Below are positions 20,986-31,742 of a stretch of DNA of 64,000 nt, in pieces. This DNA is from Notospermus geniculatus (lineage: Eukaryota > Nemertea > Pilidiophora > Heteronemertea > Lineidae), in the NCBI GenBank assembly GCA_002633025.1, contig NMRB01001458.1, positions 26,156 through 90,155 on the forward strand, in the 5' to 3' direction. A program made the translations under genes and the position numbers. Under the pieces are notes generated by a model. That model had not been told where the DNA came from and searched no databases. It was given only the letters and a program-made list of their open reading frames with translations. Position 1 is the first letter of the stretch; the number at the start of each line of letters is the position of its first letter.

Positions 20986-21384
20986 AGGCCCGTATGCACA
21001 GTCCACACTTTAGCCGTACTTTTGGAAAAATGTAACTTTAGCTGTACTTTACTAAGGGCCGTATGCACGGGTCGGACTTTAGCCTAAAGTATAGCTTAAG
21101 TTTGACTTTCTGTTTGCTTGAAGCATTGAGAAAAGTCAGACTTTAATGAAAGTGTGGCTGAAGTTTGACCCGTGTCACTTTCGCAGAAGTGACACTTTCA
21201 AAGCCCCAAATGAAAGTGACTGCGAAAGCCCCTGTCACATATCCACTCCGGGACCCGTACGGCGAATAAAAACAGACAGATTGCAATCTGAGCCCCGGGG
21301 AATGAAAACGGCAGAAATGAAAATGAAAATGAAAATCGTAATGGACCAGTACTGTTTCGAAAATCCAATGCTCGCCCGTGAGCT
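20986..21384. other. Unclassified; possible MITE remnants with GGCCGTATGCAC
   Basis: GGCCCGTATGCACAGTC and GGGCCGTATGCACGGGTC head two short stretches rich in GACTTTAG-like words; GTTTGACCCGTG lies on the far side. Boundaries are unclear. Confidence 0.35.
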
Positions 21385-21930
21385 TTTGTCTTGGTGCAGC
21401 GTCCGTCGTCGTCGTTGTCGTCTGTCGTCCGTTAGCAGGGCACGTTTCATAACCACTGGAGCTATTGGTCTGAAACTTGGTACATATATACCCCTAGGTC
21501 AGATGACCTATGACCCCAAGTTCCGGTCCGATTCGATTCTTGGCTTGGCCTCCAGGTGACCAAAGCCAAAAACACAAAAAGTGCAATAATTCCTGAACCA
21601 ATGACTGGATCATCTCCACATTTTTACCATATGTGTATCCAATTAGGATACATAACATATATAACTGGGTTTTTGATTTGACCTACTTGTCAAGGTCACA
21701 GAGGTCAAAGTTCTACAAAGGTAACGAACCCGCCACAGTTCTTCATTATTTCACCGAGCGTCTTCATATCTTGCATAAACGTGTACTAGAGGGGTACCTT
21801 TAAAAATACCGAGTTTTGGCCCCATCGGACATCCAATATGACCGCCAGGTGGCGTAACCTGAAAATCATCCAAGTGCTATAACTCAGGAACGGCTTGACC
21901 CAGAGTGGTCAAACTTGATATTTACCTCCC
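21385..21930 (-). repeat. Inverted copy of the GCCACCTGGCGGCC dispersed repeat
   Basis: Begins with CGTCCGTCGTCGTCGTTG, runs through TGAAACTTGGTACATATATA and the half sites TGACCT (21679), AGGTCA (21693), AGGTCA (21702), and ends with CGCCAGGTGGCGTAACCTG. It faces the copy at 20031-20985. Confidence 0.85.
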
Positions 21931-22126
21931 TGTACAGGGTGGGCCAGAAAAAGTGTCCCTGTCTTGGCCTCAATATCCAATGGGGACCAGGTCGGACCAG
22001 ATTTTTCCTTGGGTATTGTACTTATATCAATGTCAGCAGAAGAGGTCTGTACTCACTTCATGTCCTGGTACATATTACACAATCCATTTATGCTTGCCAT
22101 GTTGGCTAATGGCCAATACATACGAT

Positions 22127-22272
22127 CTACAAAAATTGGACAACAAAAATTGGACCAACAAATGTGATCGTGTGTGACGGGAAAATCATGTTGGATGGAA
22201 TTCTTTCCATCCAATTTTCCCGTCACACACGATAAAATTTGTTGGTCCAATTTTTGTTGTCCAATTTTGTAG
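22127..22272. mobile_element. 146-bp near-perfect palindromic MITE
   Basis: CTACAAAAATTGGACAAC at the left pairs with GTTGTCCAATTTTGTAG at the right. Pairing continues through GGACCAACAAAT and GTGTGTGACGGGAAAAT to a short loop near 22195. It has no coding capacity. Confidence 0.85.
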
Positions 22273-22539
22273 TATCGTGTGTGTTGGCCATCAGGTGATT
22301 TTTGTAACCACTTACACTAATACTTCCAGTTACAAATCAGTGGCTTGCACATAAAACGGATCTGTAGTGATCCGTATTATGCCTCTTTGTCAGCATGCAT
22401 GGCTTGGTGTTTGAGTCTCTGAAGACAGGAGAAGAAGGGTTCAGCAGTGCGTGCACCTGAATGGGGCACATTTCGAAGGCAGAAATATGGAGTGTGTGTG
22501 TCTCATCAGAATGAATGAATGTCAAGAGCAAGAAGAAAG

Positions 22540-22800
22540 ATCAGAAAGGGATAAACAAATAAGCAAGGTCAGAAGACAAAAATTATAAGATAAAGAAAGA
22601 AAATGAAAAAAAAAATTGTTATGAATATGAGGATATTAGAATAATGATGGAAATGAAATAAGAAATGGAAGAAAACAAAGGAAATGAAATTTAAAATAAC
22701 AACATAAAAAGAATTTGTCATTTCCCGGAACCTAAAACTGATCATCTTTAACTTTGTGATGATCTAGAGATGGCTTCTATGTCGCTGGCAGCTCACGTTC
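22540..22800. other. A-rich low-complexity stretch
   Basis: Runs of GAAA and GAAATGAAA without a regular period; no gene. Confidence 0.6.
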
Positions 22801-23244
22801 CCTCTTTTTCAATTGCCAAGCCGATTGTGTGTGGTGTTAGCGTCGTCGGTGCCGTTTCTTAAAACTTGCATCTCACTTTGTAATTGCCTTACTGACTCTT
22901 TGTTGGGGGGGGGGGGCAAGTACCCTTGGGTATGCAATGCCCATTGCTGGTACTTCATTTTCATAAATTTCTTTCCAAACATTATGAGTGTTTGTCAAAT
23001 GAAATTATGTTGGATTATCCATAGCTGGAATTTCCTCCGATGGTCGACAGTGCATACCTCATATGTATGCTTTTATACTTCTTTTTTAACACTTTTTCGT
23101 TCATTTGTATTCATTTATGCACCTTCACCGCTTGCTCCCTGTATACTTATGTATTCCTTCTGCGTTCTAATCTGAATTTCTCCATTGGTACGAGCACATG
23201 CATATGCTTGCCCTATCTTCTCCGGTCCTTGATATATTGCATCC

Positions 23245-24200
23245 ATGGGTATTGACATTTCGAGTTACCGGGCAAGCATTGGTCTCTTTCACTCAGTGGC
23301 CTACAATATTGGCTGTAATAAAGCCTGTCGCTGTCGTTGTATGTCATTTCTTACATGGCTACTTCTTAGCATAATGTCATCAAATTTTATGTTATTTTCT
23401 TATATTTACTTCTGTACTATCCTGGCCGGTGATGTTGAACTACATCCCGGTCCACCCATTCTCAACAGTGATTTTAAATTTTGTTGTATTAACTGTCGAA
23501 GCCTTACTAGTAATCCATCTAAGTTTTCAGCTCTCGAAGTTTTGGGAGAAGATGGTTACTCTCTTATTGCCTTAACAGAAACCTGGTTTGCTTTACTGAG
23601 AACACTCACGAGCTTTCTATTAATATTGATGGTTATGATTTATTCAGAAAAGATCGTGGTACAAATGCTGGTGGTGTTGCTGTCTATGTCAAAAATGACC
23701 TCGTTGTATCTCGGCTTGAATTCTTTGATTGTCCTACGACTGAAACCCTCTGGTTAAGAATTCATATTAAAGTTGATATCCTTGTTTTTGGTGTATGCTA
23801 TTGTCCGCAGTCTATTGCCGAAAATGCAACAAACTCAGATATTTTTATCGATTATTTATAATCGGTGTTTGATAACTTTTCTAGAACTAATCCTAAAGGA
23901 GTGATCCTTGTGGGTGATTTTAATGCGCGGGCTATGCTGATCGTGATAATTCACTCGGTCGTCGACTCTGTGATTTTGTTGAAAACCTTAATCTCTCTCA
24001 AATGATCAATGAACCTACTCGCATCACTCCTGTGTGTGAGTCTTTGTTGGATTTGATAATAACAGATATCCCTCACTTACTTGTTGATATAGGAACCCTG
24101 CCTCCCTAACACAGACTCTGTGATCATAGCATTATTCACGGTACTTTCCGTTACGTCAATAAACCAAAGCAGTGCCATACCAGGGAATTTTATGACACAA
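23245..24200 (+). pseudogene. LINE N-terminus with 2A-like motif and endonuclease (frameshifted)
   Basis: A hydrophobic stretch (LFSYIYFCTILA) leads into GDVELHPGPP at 23428-23457. This matches the 2A-like DVExNPGP motif of CR1-like LINEs except that the essential Asn is His. Then comes the endonuclease: CCINCRSL, LIALTETWF, shifted GGVAVYVKNDLVV, VILVGDFNAR, and later RLCDFVENLNLSQMINEPTR and SLLDLIITD. A frameshift near 23600, an in-frame stop near 23860, another shift near 23930 and a stop near 24107 make it inactive. The MITE at 24211 interrupts the following part. Confidence 0.8.
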
Positions 24201-24210
24201 AGCATGTTAA

Positions 24211-24591
24211 AGCGAATGGCTCGCGGGGTTTGTTTACATTATTGGTGGTACCTTCCATAGAGAGTGAATCTAGCCTCCAGGCAAAGCCGTGCCCCAGCCA
24301 TATGCAACACCTGTGCAAATATGCGAATGTAAACACTGGGGACGAGGTTCCAGTAAAAATTTGTTAAAATGGGTTAATGACGTTTTCAAATTCAGTAGGT
24401 CAAGATGTACATTTTGCACTATTCCCATTGATTTTGAAGCGGCAGATTTTGCAGAATGCGCCTCCGAAGTTTGGCTGTCTAATGCATTTCCCATTCAACT
24501 AAAATCCTTCTTTTGCCTTTTTCTCAAAATGCTGCTTGATATCGATGACCAACTGTCATGGCGCCACAACAAACCCCGCGAGCCATTCGTT
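24211..24591. mobile_element. 381-bp MITE with GGCTCGCGGG tips in a TTAA site
   Basis: Tips AGCGAATGGCTCGCGGGG and, reverse-complemented, AACGAATGGCTCGCGGGG. TTAA is on both sides (24207-24210 and 24592-24595). It interrupts the LINE. A second copy is at 45741-46125 and a relic at 47560-47720. Confidence 0.82.
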
Positions 24592-25100
24592 TTAATTGGG
24601 ATGAACTGAACACTTCTCTCCGAGAGGCTGATTGGAATCTGTGCTTCTCTACACCTGAAAATCCTGAGTTGGTTTTTACACGTCCCTATTAGAAGAATCA
24701 AAGTTAAGTCCAAAGACAAACCTTGGGTAACTCCTTATGTCAAACACTGTGTAAATGTTCGTAAAAGATTATTCAAGAAAGCCAAATTGTATAACAATGC
24801 AGACTACTTGGAACGATACCATTTGGCAGATAATGAGTACGCTACTGCAATACAGAATGCTAAATCTGATTATTATAGCCATTTATATAATTCTCTGAAT
24901 GGTCCTACAACTTGCTCTAAGAAATGGTGGAAATTAATTAAATCTGTGTCTGGGTCAAATACCTCATCTACTATTCCTGATCGTGAAATTAATAATGTTG
25001 TCATTGATGAACTTGTTGATAAGTGTAATAATTTAAACAATTTCTTCGCTGAGCAATGTAATTTATACGAATCGGATGCTGTATGACCTGAGCTTATGCC
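24592..25100 (+). pseudogene. LINE linker region
   Basis: After the MITE, FNWDELNTSLREADWNLCF continues the LINE, then DYLERYHLADNEYATAIQNA, KKWWKLIKSVSG and NLNNFFAEQC. This is the usual linker between endonuclease and RT. Stops occur near 24690 and at 25083. Confidence 0.75.
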
Positions 25101-25441
25101 GCATGGTCCTGTACTTGATGTGCCTTATATATCAGAGGGAACCGACTAAATTGAATTCCCTGGTTTTATCTAAAGCAAATGGGCCAGGCGGTCTCTCTAA
25201 TTTTATGTTAAAACACTTATCAACAGGTTTGTCAAGGCCACTTTCTTTACTTTTTAATTACTGCCTGACCTCTGGAGTGTTTCCAAGTAATTGGAAATCT
25301 GCTAATGTCAAGTCCTCTCTCCTTCATCTTACCGTCCTGTTTCTTTATTAAGCTGTATGTCGAAGGTTTTTGAACACTGTATTGCAGACCACCTGTTTGA
25401 CTTCCCGTTGAGTAATGATTTGATATCTAAAAAGCAATCTG

Positions 25442-25672
25442 ATAATAAACAAGAGTCAATCTCCAGAATTCACGAATTTTCGACCCCAACCGGGGTCTTT
25501 TTCAAGTGGAACTTTACAATCTGAAACTCCAGAAAGGACCTTTCTGGAGTTTCAGATTGTAAAGTTCCACTTGAAAAAGACCCCGGTTGGGGTCGAAAAT
25601 TCGTGAATTCTGGAGATTGACTCTTGTTTATTATCATTTAGTGTGTCAATTTTGTGCTTTTTGTACCTTGTT
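25442..25672. mobile_element. Palindromic foldback insert with 13-bp target duplication
   Basis: Arms of about 90 bases, including CTCCAGAATTCACGAATTTT and GACCCCAACCGGGGTC, face each other around 25536. AAAAAGCAATCTG flanks it (25429-25441 and 25673-25685) in LINE sequence. The same palindrome appears expanded at 28625-29758. Confidence 0.88.
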
Positions 25673-25685
25673 AAAAAGCAATCTG

Positions 25686-26502
25686 GCTTGATTAATGGTT
25701 GAGTCACCAGGAATAAACTTGTTGTTATGACCGACACAATCTTGAGTGCCTTTGAAAGAGGCAATGAAGTTAATACTGTTTTTTAGACATTAGTAAAGCC
25801 TTTGATCGTGTTTGGCATAAGGGGTTACTCCACAAACTGCACTCATATGGAATTCAAAATAATCTGTTTGCATGGTTTTCATCTTACTTGTTAAATCGCA
25901 GGCAGCGTGTTGTTATTAATGGCGTATCATCAAATTATGTTGACATGAAATCTGGGGTTCCCCAGGGCTCAGTGTTGGGTCCCATACTTTTCTTGGTATA
26001 TATTAATGACCTTGTCGATGTAGTTCAATCAAACATGTTTCTTTTTGCTGACGACAGTACAATCCTTAATGAATGCATTGATCTACCCACGTCCATCCGC
26101 ACTCTTAACGATGATCTTATGGCCATTGAAAACTGGGCAGCTTTATGGCTGGTCGATTTTAATCCTCTTAAATCAGAAGCTATGACTTTTTTATCAAGGA
26201 GAGTACCGTCTTCGCTGGAGAATCAGTTAATATTCCGTAGAAAATTAATTAAACATGTCTCTGTTCACAAGCATCTTGGTATCCATCTTAATGCGAGTCT
26301 CCATTGGAGTGACCATATTGGTCTTTTAACTTCTAAGTGTACGAAAAGATTGAACATTTTAAGGAAATTTAAATATAAATTGCCAAGAGCAACGCTAAAT
26401 ACTATGTATATTACCATGATAAGATCTTTGATGGAATACGGTATTGTTTTATTCTACGGTATTAACACATCCGAAGTGAAACCACTCTCCTCATCTATTT
26501 GA
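25686..26502 (+). pseudogene. LINE reverse transcriptase, catalytic half
   Basis: Continues the RT split by the foldback: SKAFDRVWHKGLLHKLHSYG (after a stop near 25786), QRVVINGVSSNYVDMKSGVP, QGSVLGPILFLVYINDL, and the catalytic core FLFADDSTIL. Then come ENWAALWLVDFNPLKSEAM and LGIHLNASLHWSDHIGLL. The frame is open from 25888 to 26502, where another insert begins. Confidence 0.85.
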
Positions 26503-26930
26503 GTATCGGGGAGAAAACTCCGGCAAAATGCCGAAGCGGTGAGGAGAGAGGTGACACTAACCTAAGGGTGGGTGGGTGGGNTCTGATGATATTATAACAA
26601 GTCCTGGTGACATTATGAAAAGTTCTGATGATAATATAACAAATCCTGGTGACATTATGATTTGCTGGCGGGGTATTTTCAAATTCTGACACCCTATTAT
26701 AAGAGTGCTGATGTGATAATTAAAGTTCTGACATTTATTCCGCTTTGGCTTGCCATAGAATCCCGCAACCATTATAAGATCACCAGATGCCTAGCGTCCC
26801 AAAAGGGCACGCCAAACCTCCGGAAAACGGGGAACACCGGGACGAGGCAAAAACACGTCCGACGGCGAGGCAGCGAGAAAAGTTATGACGTCATGGATTC
26901 GGTTCGTGGTTTCACTTCGGGTGAAGAGTC
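26503..26930. mobile_element. Unclassified insert between LINE RT and post-RT region
   Basis: Not LINE-like. It holds a GGGTGGGTGGGTGGG run, an N at 26581, and a two-copy tandem repeat with GATGATATTATAACAAGTCC and ATCCTGGTGACATTATGA. LINE homology (LESIQYQAGLIVSGAMKYSS) resumes after about 26940. Confidence 0.5.
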
Positions 26931-27037
26931 TTCTATTACCAAAAAACTAGAATCAATTCAATATCAAGCTGGTCTCATTGTTTCGGGTGCGATGAAATAC
27001 TCTAGTTATGAAAAAGTCCTTATTGAACTTGGCTGGC

Positions 27038-28086
27038 CTAAAAGGGCTTGTTCTTTTTCGGAACATTTTTCCGAACTAATTTTTCATTACCTTACAGATG
27101 ACTGATTTTCACAAAAACTTCAGGTGTTACCCTTCATAATATAACCTAGATAATGGCATGTGAAAAATATGACATCAACTGAGTTAATTAGGAAAACCAA
27201 GGGCTTTTGCGAAATCAGCATGAAAACAGTAAAATCACTTCCTAACTTTTGCTATACTGAGAGAGTATAGATATTATTTGTCAGTGATAAACAAATCAAT
27301 CTCAACATGATTGTTTGTGAGGAAATATTTGCATAAAATGTGAGATTTTCTTACTTTTTCACCCTATTTAAAGAGGGGATAAAACAGAACAGCCAAGCTA
27401 GGCCTGTGCAGATGAATGGTATTATAAAGACCCTCGTCTTGAATAGTTATTTTGGGTTTGATGGTCACCGGACCACCAAGTGCAGGAAAGTGACTCTATA
27501 GGCAATTTCATAGGAAATATGGTCATGGATGTTTGATGTTAAGGTCTCATAATACATAAATAACCACAGTCTGCAAAGGGCATGATCAGATTTCACATTG
27601 CTTGAGATCAGTCCGAGTGCTGTCAGCTTGTTGTCACTCAGTGCTCATGACCATGAAACCCACAATAGCTATTGATGACGAGGACCTTTATAACACCATT
27701 CATCTGCAAAGACCTAGCTTGGCTGCTCTGTTTTACCCCCACTTAAATATGGTGAAAAAGTAAGAAAATCTCACATTTTATGCAGATATTTCCTCACAAA
27801 CAATCATGTTGAGATTGATTTGTTTATCACTGACATATAATATCTATACTCTCACAGTGTACCAAAAGTTAGGGAATGATTTTACTGTTTTCATGCTGAT
27901 TTCGAGCATTTTGCAAAAGCCGTTTGTTTTCCTAATTAATCCAGTTGATGTCATATTTTTCACATGCCATTATCTAGTTTATATTATAAAGTATAACATC
28001 TGAAGTTTTTGTGAACCTCGGTCATCTGTAAGGTAATGAAAAATTAGTTGGGAAAAATGTTCCGAAAAAGAACATGCCCTTTCAGA
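27038..28086. mobile_element. 1.05-kb foldback element in the LINE
   Basis: AAGGGCTTGTTCTTTTTCGG at the left pairs with CCGAAAAAGAACATGCCCTT at the right. Arms of about 400 bases continue through CATTACCTTACAGATGAC and TTGTTTGTGAGGAAATAT. The centre is near 27560. LINE C-terminal sequence resumes after 28086. Confidence 0.85.
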
Positions 28087-28612
28087 AAGAGCTTCTTTCC
28101 TTAAATCGGTTCTCTTTTAGGCCTATAAAGCTAATAATGGATTAACTACTGCTCATTTCTCTAAATATATCACTGACAAATGCAAAAGGGCTGGAGGTGT
28201 TTGGAATTTACGTGCTTCTTTTCAGTATTTACCCCCTTTTGGAGGAACTGAACGTTACATTGATTCATTCTTACCATCCACCTGTAAACAATGGAACCAG
28301 CTTCCAACTAGTATTTCGAGTGCGCCAACGTTATTTACCTTTAAAGCACGTTATAAAAAACATTACTTTTGTAATTTTGTGCTACGACCGGGTCGCGTTA
28401 TCTCAGCGTCCTGCATACACGCTTCAGAATTGGCTTTACTTCCCTTCATAATGATCTCTTCTCACGATCCCTCTGTGAATCACCAGATTGTGACTGTATG
28501 CAGGACGTTGAGTCATACCAACACTACTTTCTTTACTGTGACAGGTATATCGCAGCACGATGGCGACTCTTTGAAGATATCACTCTAATTTGTGAGCAAG
28601 GCAATTTGAATC
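28087..28612 (+). pseudogene. LINE post-RT region
   Basis: Shifted frames read AYKANNGLTTAHFSKYITDK, WNLRASFQYLPPFGGTERYI, STCKQWNQLPTSISSA and FKARYKKHYFCNF. Then DCMQDVESYQHYFLYCDRYI and RWRLFEDITLICEQG follow. The last block is the Cys/His-containing tail seen in CR1-like ORF2 proteins. The C-terminus resumes at 29771 after a 1.1-kb insert. Confidence 0.75.
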
Positions 28613-28624
28613 CTTTAAACTTTC

Positions 28625-29758
28625 TCAAGATACAGAATAGCACAAAATTGACACACAAAATGATAATAAGCAAGAAGTCGATCTCCAGAATTCACGAATT
28701 TTCGACCCCAACCGGGGTCTTTTTCAAGTGGAACTTTACAATCTGAAACTCTAGAAAAGACTGAGCTGAAACCCGAATGTAGAACTAACACCTGTGTAGA
28801 CAGGATGAGTGAGCAATTAAGGAAAAAATAGTGTCCAAGCACCACGGATGGTTGCTGGACCTAATTAAGAGAGTGGATGTAATTAAGGAAAGAAAAGTGT
28901 CCAAGCCCCACGGATGGTTGCTGGACCTAATAAAGAGAGTGGATGTAATTAAGGAGAAACTGATTTAGCTGAAAGATATGGGCGGTAATGTGTGCAAAAA
29001 TCCAACGTTGCGAAACAGATATTCTTTTAGAGAAACAGATACCAAAAACGCAAATCAAGAATAAAATGCGGCAGTTTAATTCTTTTTACCGCGAACAAGG
29101 AAGTCGAAAAAAAAATAAAATAAGGCAAAACCGCTGTTGTTTTAATGCGGAACAAGGACGTCGGAAGTAGACAACTAATTTCGTTGATCGTCTTCTAGAC
29201 GTTTGGAACGCAGAGGTTCGGAATCGCAGACGTTGAAAGAAAAAGACGCTAGATGGCGCTGTGAATGTGAAACAACGACCCCAACAGGCAGTGTATGAAG
29301 GACGACTAGAGCGCCATCTAGCGTCTTTTCTTCTCAACGTTAGCGTTCCAAACTTTTAGTTGATGATCAACTTGACTTCCTTGATATTCTTTTACTTTGT
29401 GTTGACCTTCGTGCATCTTTTCACTTTCTGCGTGTTATGTATTACACATGTCATATTTATTAAACCCTTTTCTTTCAGCTAAATCAGTTTCTCCTTAATT
29501 ACATTCACTCTCTTTATTAGGTCCAGCAACCATCCGTGGTGCTTGGACACTATTCTTTCCTTAATTACATCCACTCTCTTAATTAGGTCCAGCAACCATC
29601 CGTGGTGCTTGGACACTATTCTTTCCTTAATTGCTCACTCATCCTGTCTACACAGGTGTTAGTTCTACATTCGGGTTTCAGCTCAGTCTTTTCTAGAGTT
29701 TCAGATTGTAAAGTTCCACTTGAAAAAGACCCCAGTTGGGGTTGAAAATTCGTGAATT
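28625..29758. mobile_element. 1.13-kb foldback with 12-bp target duplication
   Basis: CTTTAAACTTTC flanks it at 28613-28624 and 29759-29770. Both outer arms carry the CTCCAGAATTCACGAATTTT palindrome half (28682) and its inverse (29690-29758). The arms also hold two tandem copies of GGATGGTTGCTGGACCTAAT. A smaller inner inverted repeat, GACGCTAGATGGCGCT / AGCGCCATCTAGCGTC, lies near 29250-29325. Confidence 0.88.
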
Positions 29759-29770
29759 CTTTAAACTTTC

Positions 29771-29895
29771 CCGATGACATCCTGTTAGATCATTTGATCA
29801 ATGGTTTTAAATACCAATTCACATCCCCGAATCCTTCGCTTTTCTTGGCGGTACAGAACTTCATTAAGGATTCAAATCGTTTTACTATGAATTAA
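29771..29895 (+). pseudogene. LINE ORF2 C-terminus
   Basis: Reads PDDILLDHLINGFKYQFTS, then FLAVQNFIKDSNRF and a stop near 29894. It continues the sequence interrupted at 28612. The 3' UTR then runs to an A-rich end with AATAAAAAATTTAAAAAAAA near 30150. Confidence 0.7.
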
Positions 29896-30362
29896 GATGA
29901 TATAACCCTTTATCTTTACTTATCATCTGAATGTTCCTCTTCCTGTTATTTCCTTATGTAGATCCTTACTTTCGTTTGGTTTCTGTTGTTCTTGCTACCG
30001 TGGAGATTTTCACTTTTACTTTTATTTATCCGTACAATTATTATTATTGTTGTTTGGGAGCTTTGCACCTCGCACGCCATTTCCTTAATTTATTTGTATA
30101 CTAGGTAGCCTCAATGTGTCTTTGACACGCCGGCACCCATTGCATCAGTAAATAAAAAATTTAAAAAAAAATAAAACTGGGTCCTATTTCCCCAATCAAA
30201 ATCATTATTTAGCTGTGTTCCTTTCGTTACCAGTTACGTCACTAAACCTAAACCTAAACCACGTTTGACAATGCGTGTTATGTGTTGCAGATGTCTGACG
30301 ATATCCATTTGCTCTGGTTCAGTGCTTGCCAAAATTATTATAACGCAATGATAGGAGCGCGC

Positions 30363-30460
30363 TTAGCAAATGCTTTTACTTGAATTTTGCAATACAAATG
30401 CAATGCTGTACAAATCTAAAGTAAAAGCATTTGCTTGTCTTCATTCATGTGACCCCATGC
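30363..30460. mobile_element. Hairpin MITE related to 11260-11395
   Basis: AGCAAATGCTTTTAC pairs with GTAAAAGCATTTGCT. The flank TTCATTCATGTGACCCCAT matches the outer arm of the copy at 11260-11395. Confidence 0.6.
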
Positions 30461-30494
30461 CTCAGACCGGTAAACATGAATAACACACAGGCCT

Positions 30495-30750
30495 ATTCTA
30501 TGGCAGCCAGGTGGCCTAACCCGAAAATCATCAAGTGTGCTATAACTCAGGAATGAGATGACCCAGAGAGCTCAAATGTGCTATGTGGCTCCCTCTAGAT
30601 GACCTTCATGTGCAGGTGAAGTTTTGGCCCGATTGGACATCCAATATGGCTGCCAGGTGGCATAACCCAAAAATCATTGAAGTCCTGCAACTTGGGAATG
30701 ACTTGACCCAGATTGCTCATAACTGACATGTACCTCTCTCTGTCATTGCA
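30495..30750 (-). repeat. Copy of the GCCACCTGGCGGCC dispersed repeat (minus)
   Basis: GCAGCCAGGTGGCCTAACCC and GGACATCCAATATGGCTGCC mark about two tandem units, without the half-site part. Confidence 0.8.
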
Positions 30751-31742
30751 CTATTATGTTCAAACGCGTGAGCACATGGTCGATTGACCATTTCATTCAC
30801 CATGTCGGTAATGGCAAAGTAGCCAAATGGCCGCAACTCACAGTTCCCAAAATTTGGCACAGCCCCCAAAATCAAGGCATTTTGTGTTTCTTATGTGACA
30901 TGTTATCACGTGAAAAGAGGATACATTTTTTCATCTAACACCAGCAAATTTTGCCAATTTAAGGGTGATATCGGAAGAAGTGGAAATGAAATTGGTTTTG
31001 TCGACAGACATAAACACAGACAGTTATTGTATCGTAGGCGTCACCCGCATGGAGTCCACAAGAAATGGCGGGTGCGATGTTGTCTTGCATGGTGTTTGCA
31101 TTGGTCGTTGGGCAAACGCTTGATATGTACCCCGGTAATCGCAGCCTAAGGAACACGGCCAAGATGAAAAGAACAAAGTGTAAAATACATTTGCTATAAT
31201 TTATTAACATTAGATACTTGTGTAGCATAGTACAGTTATACCCATGTCAATGGTGTACCTTTCGCTATTCTTATTGAGAGGATAATTTCGTGCAAGAGGC
31301 ACAACAATCAGATGCATAAAAACTGTCGTGGCACTTGCTAGGAGTTTCTTTCATCACCTCAGCGCAGCTGCCTATCGAACCATCTTCCATATATAAGGGC
31401 CAACTCGAGTCTTCGCATGGTTTTTCCACGACGCCTCTGCAGGTCTTGCAGCATTTCTGAAAGTAGTGATTCTCCAGAACTAGTCCAAGTCAATGTTTTA
31501 TGATCCTGGTGTACAGGGTGTATAAACACACAGTTTCACTACTTAGCCTAAAAATAATGTCGGCAGGCCTATACTTTATAGTACGCAGGCCTGAGTTCAG
31601 AATTCACCCCCATCAAAACATAGTTCCCTTCGCCAAATGTTAAAGGAGTGATTCGGTTTTGAAAGTAAATGCCGGGCAACGGCACCGTCGGCATCGTCAT
31701 CGCATACTTTAATTCCGAATTTTGTAGCCTCGATTGGTGGCG
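30751..31742. other. No supported gene
   Basis: Short unrelated frames and no delimited repeat. The last part (from about 31600) may belong to the 5' region of the LINE at 33440, as it is continuous with it across the foldback's target duplication. Confidence 0.45.

Larger units (their letters stand above)
22870..30170 (+). mobile_element. CR1-like LINE shattered by nested insertions
   Basis: LINE pieces occur in order on the plus strand: N-terminus and endonuclease (23245-24200), linker (24600-25100), RT (25190-26500), post-RT (26930-27040, 28085-28612) and C-terminus (29771-29895). An AATAAA-rich tail ends near 30170. Between them lie inserts at 24211-24591, 25442-25672, 26503-26930, 27038-28086 and 28625-29758. 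Two inserts have clean 12-13 bp flanking duplications in LINE sequence, which proves the LINE came first. Confidence 0.85.
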
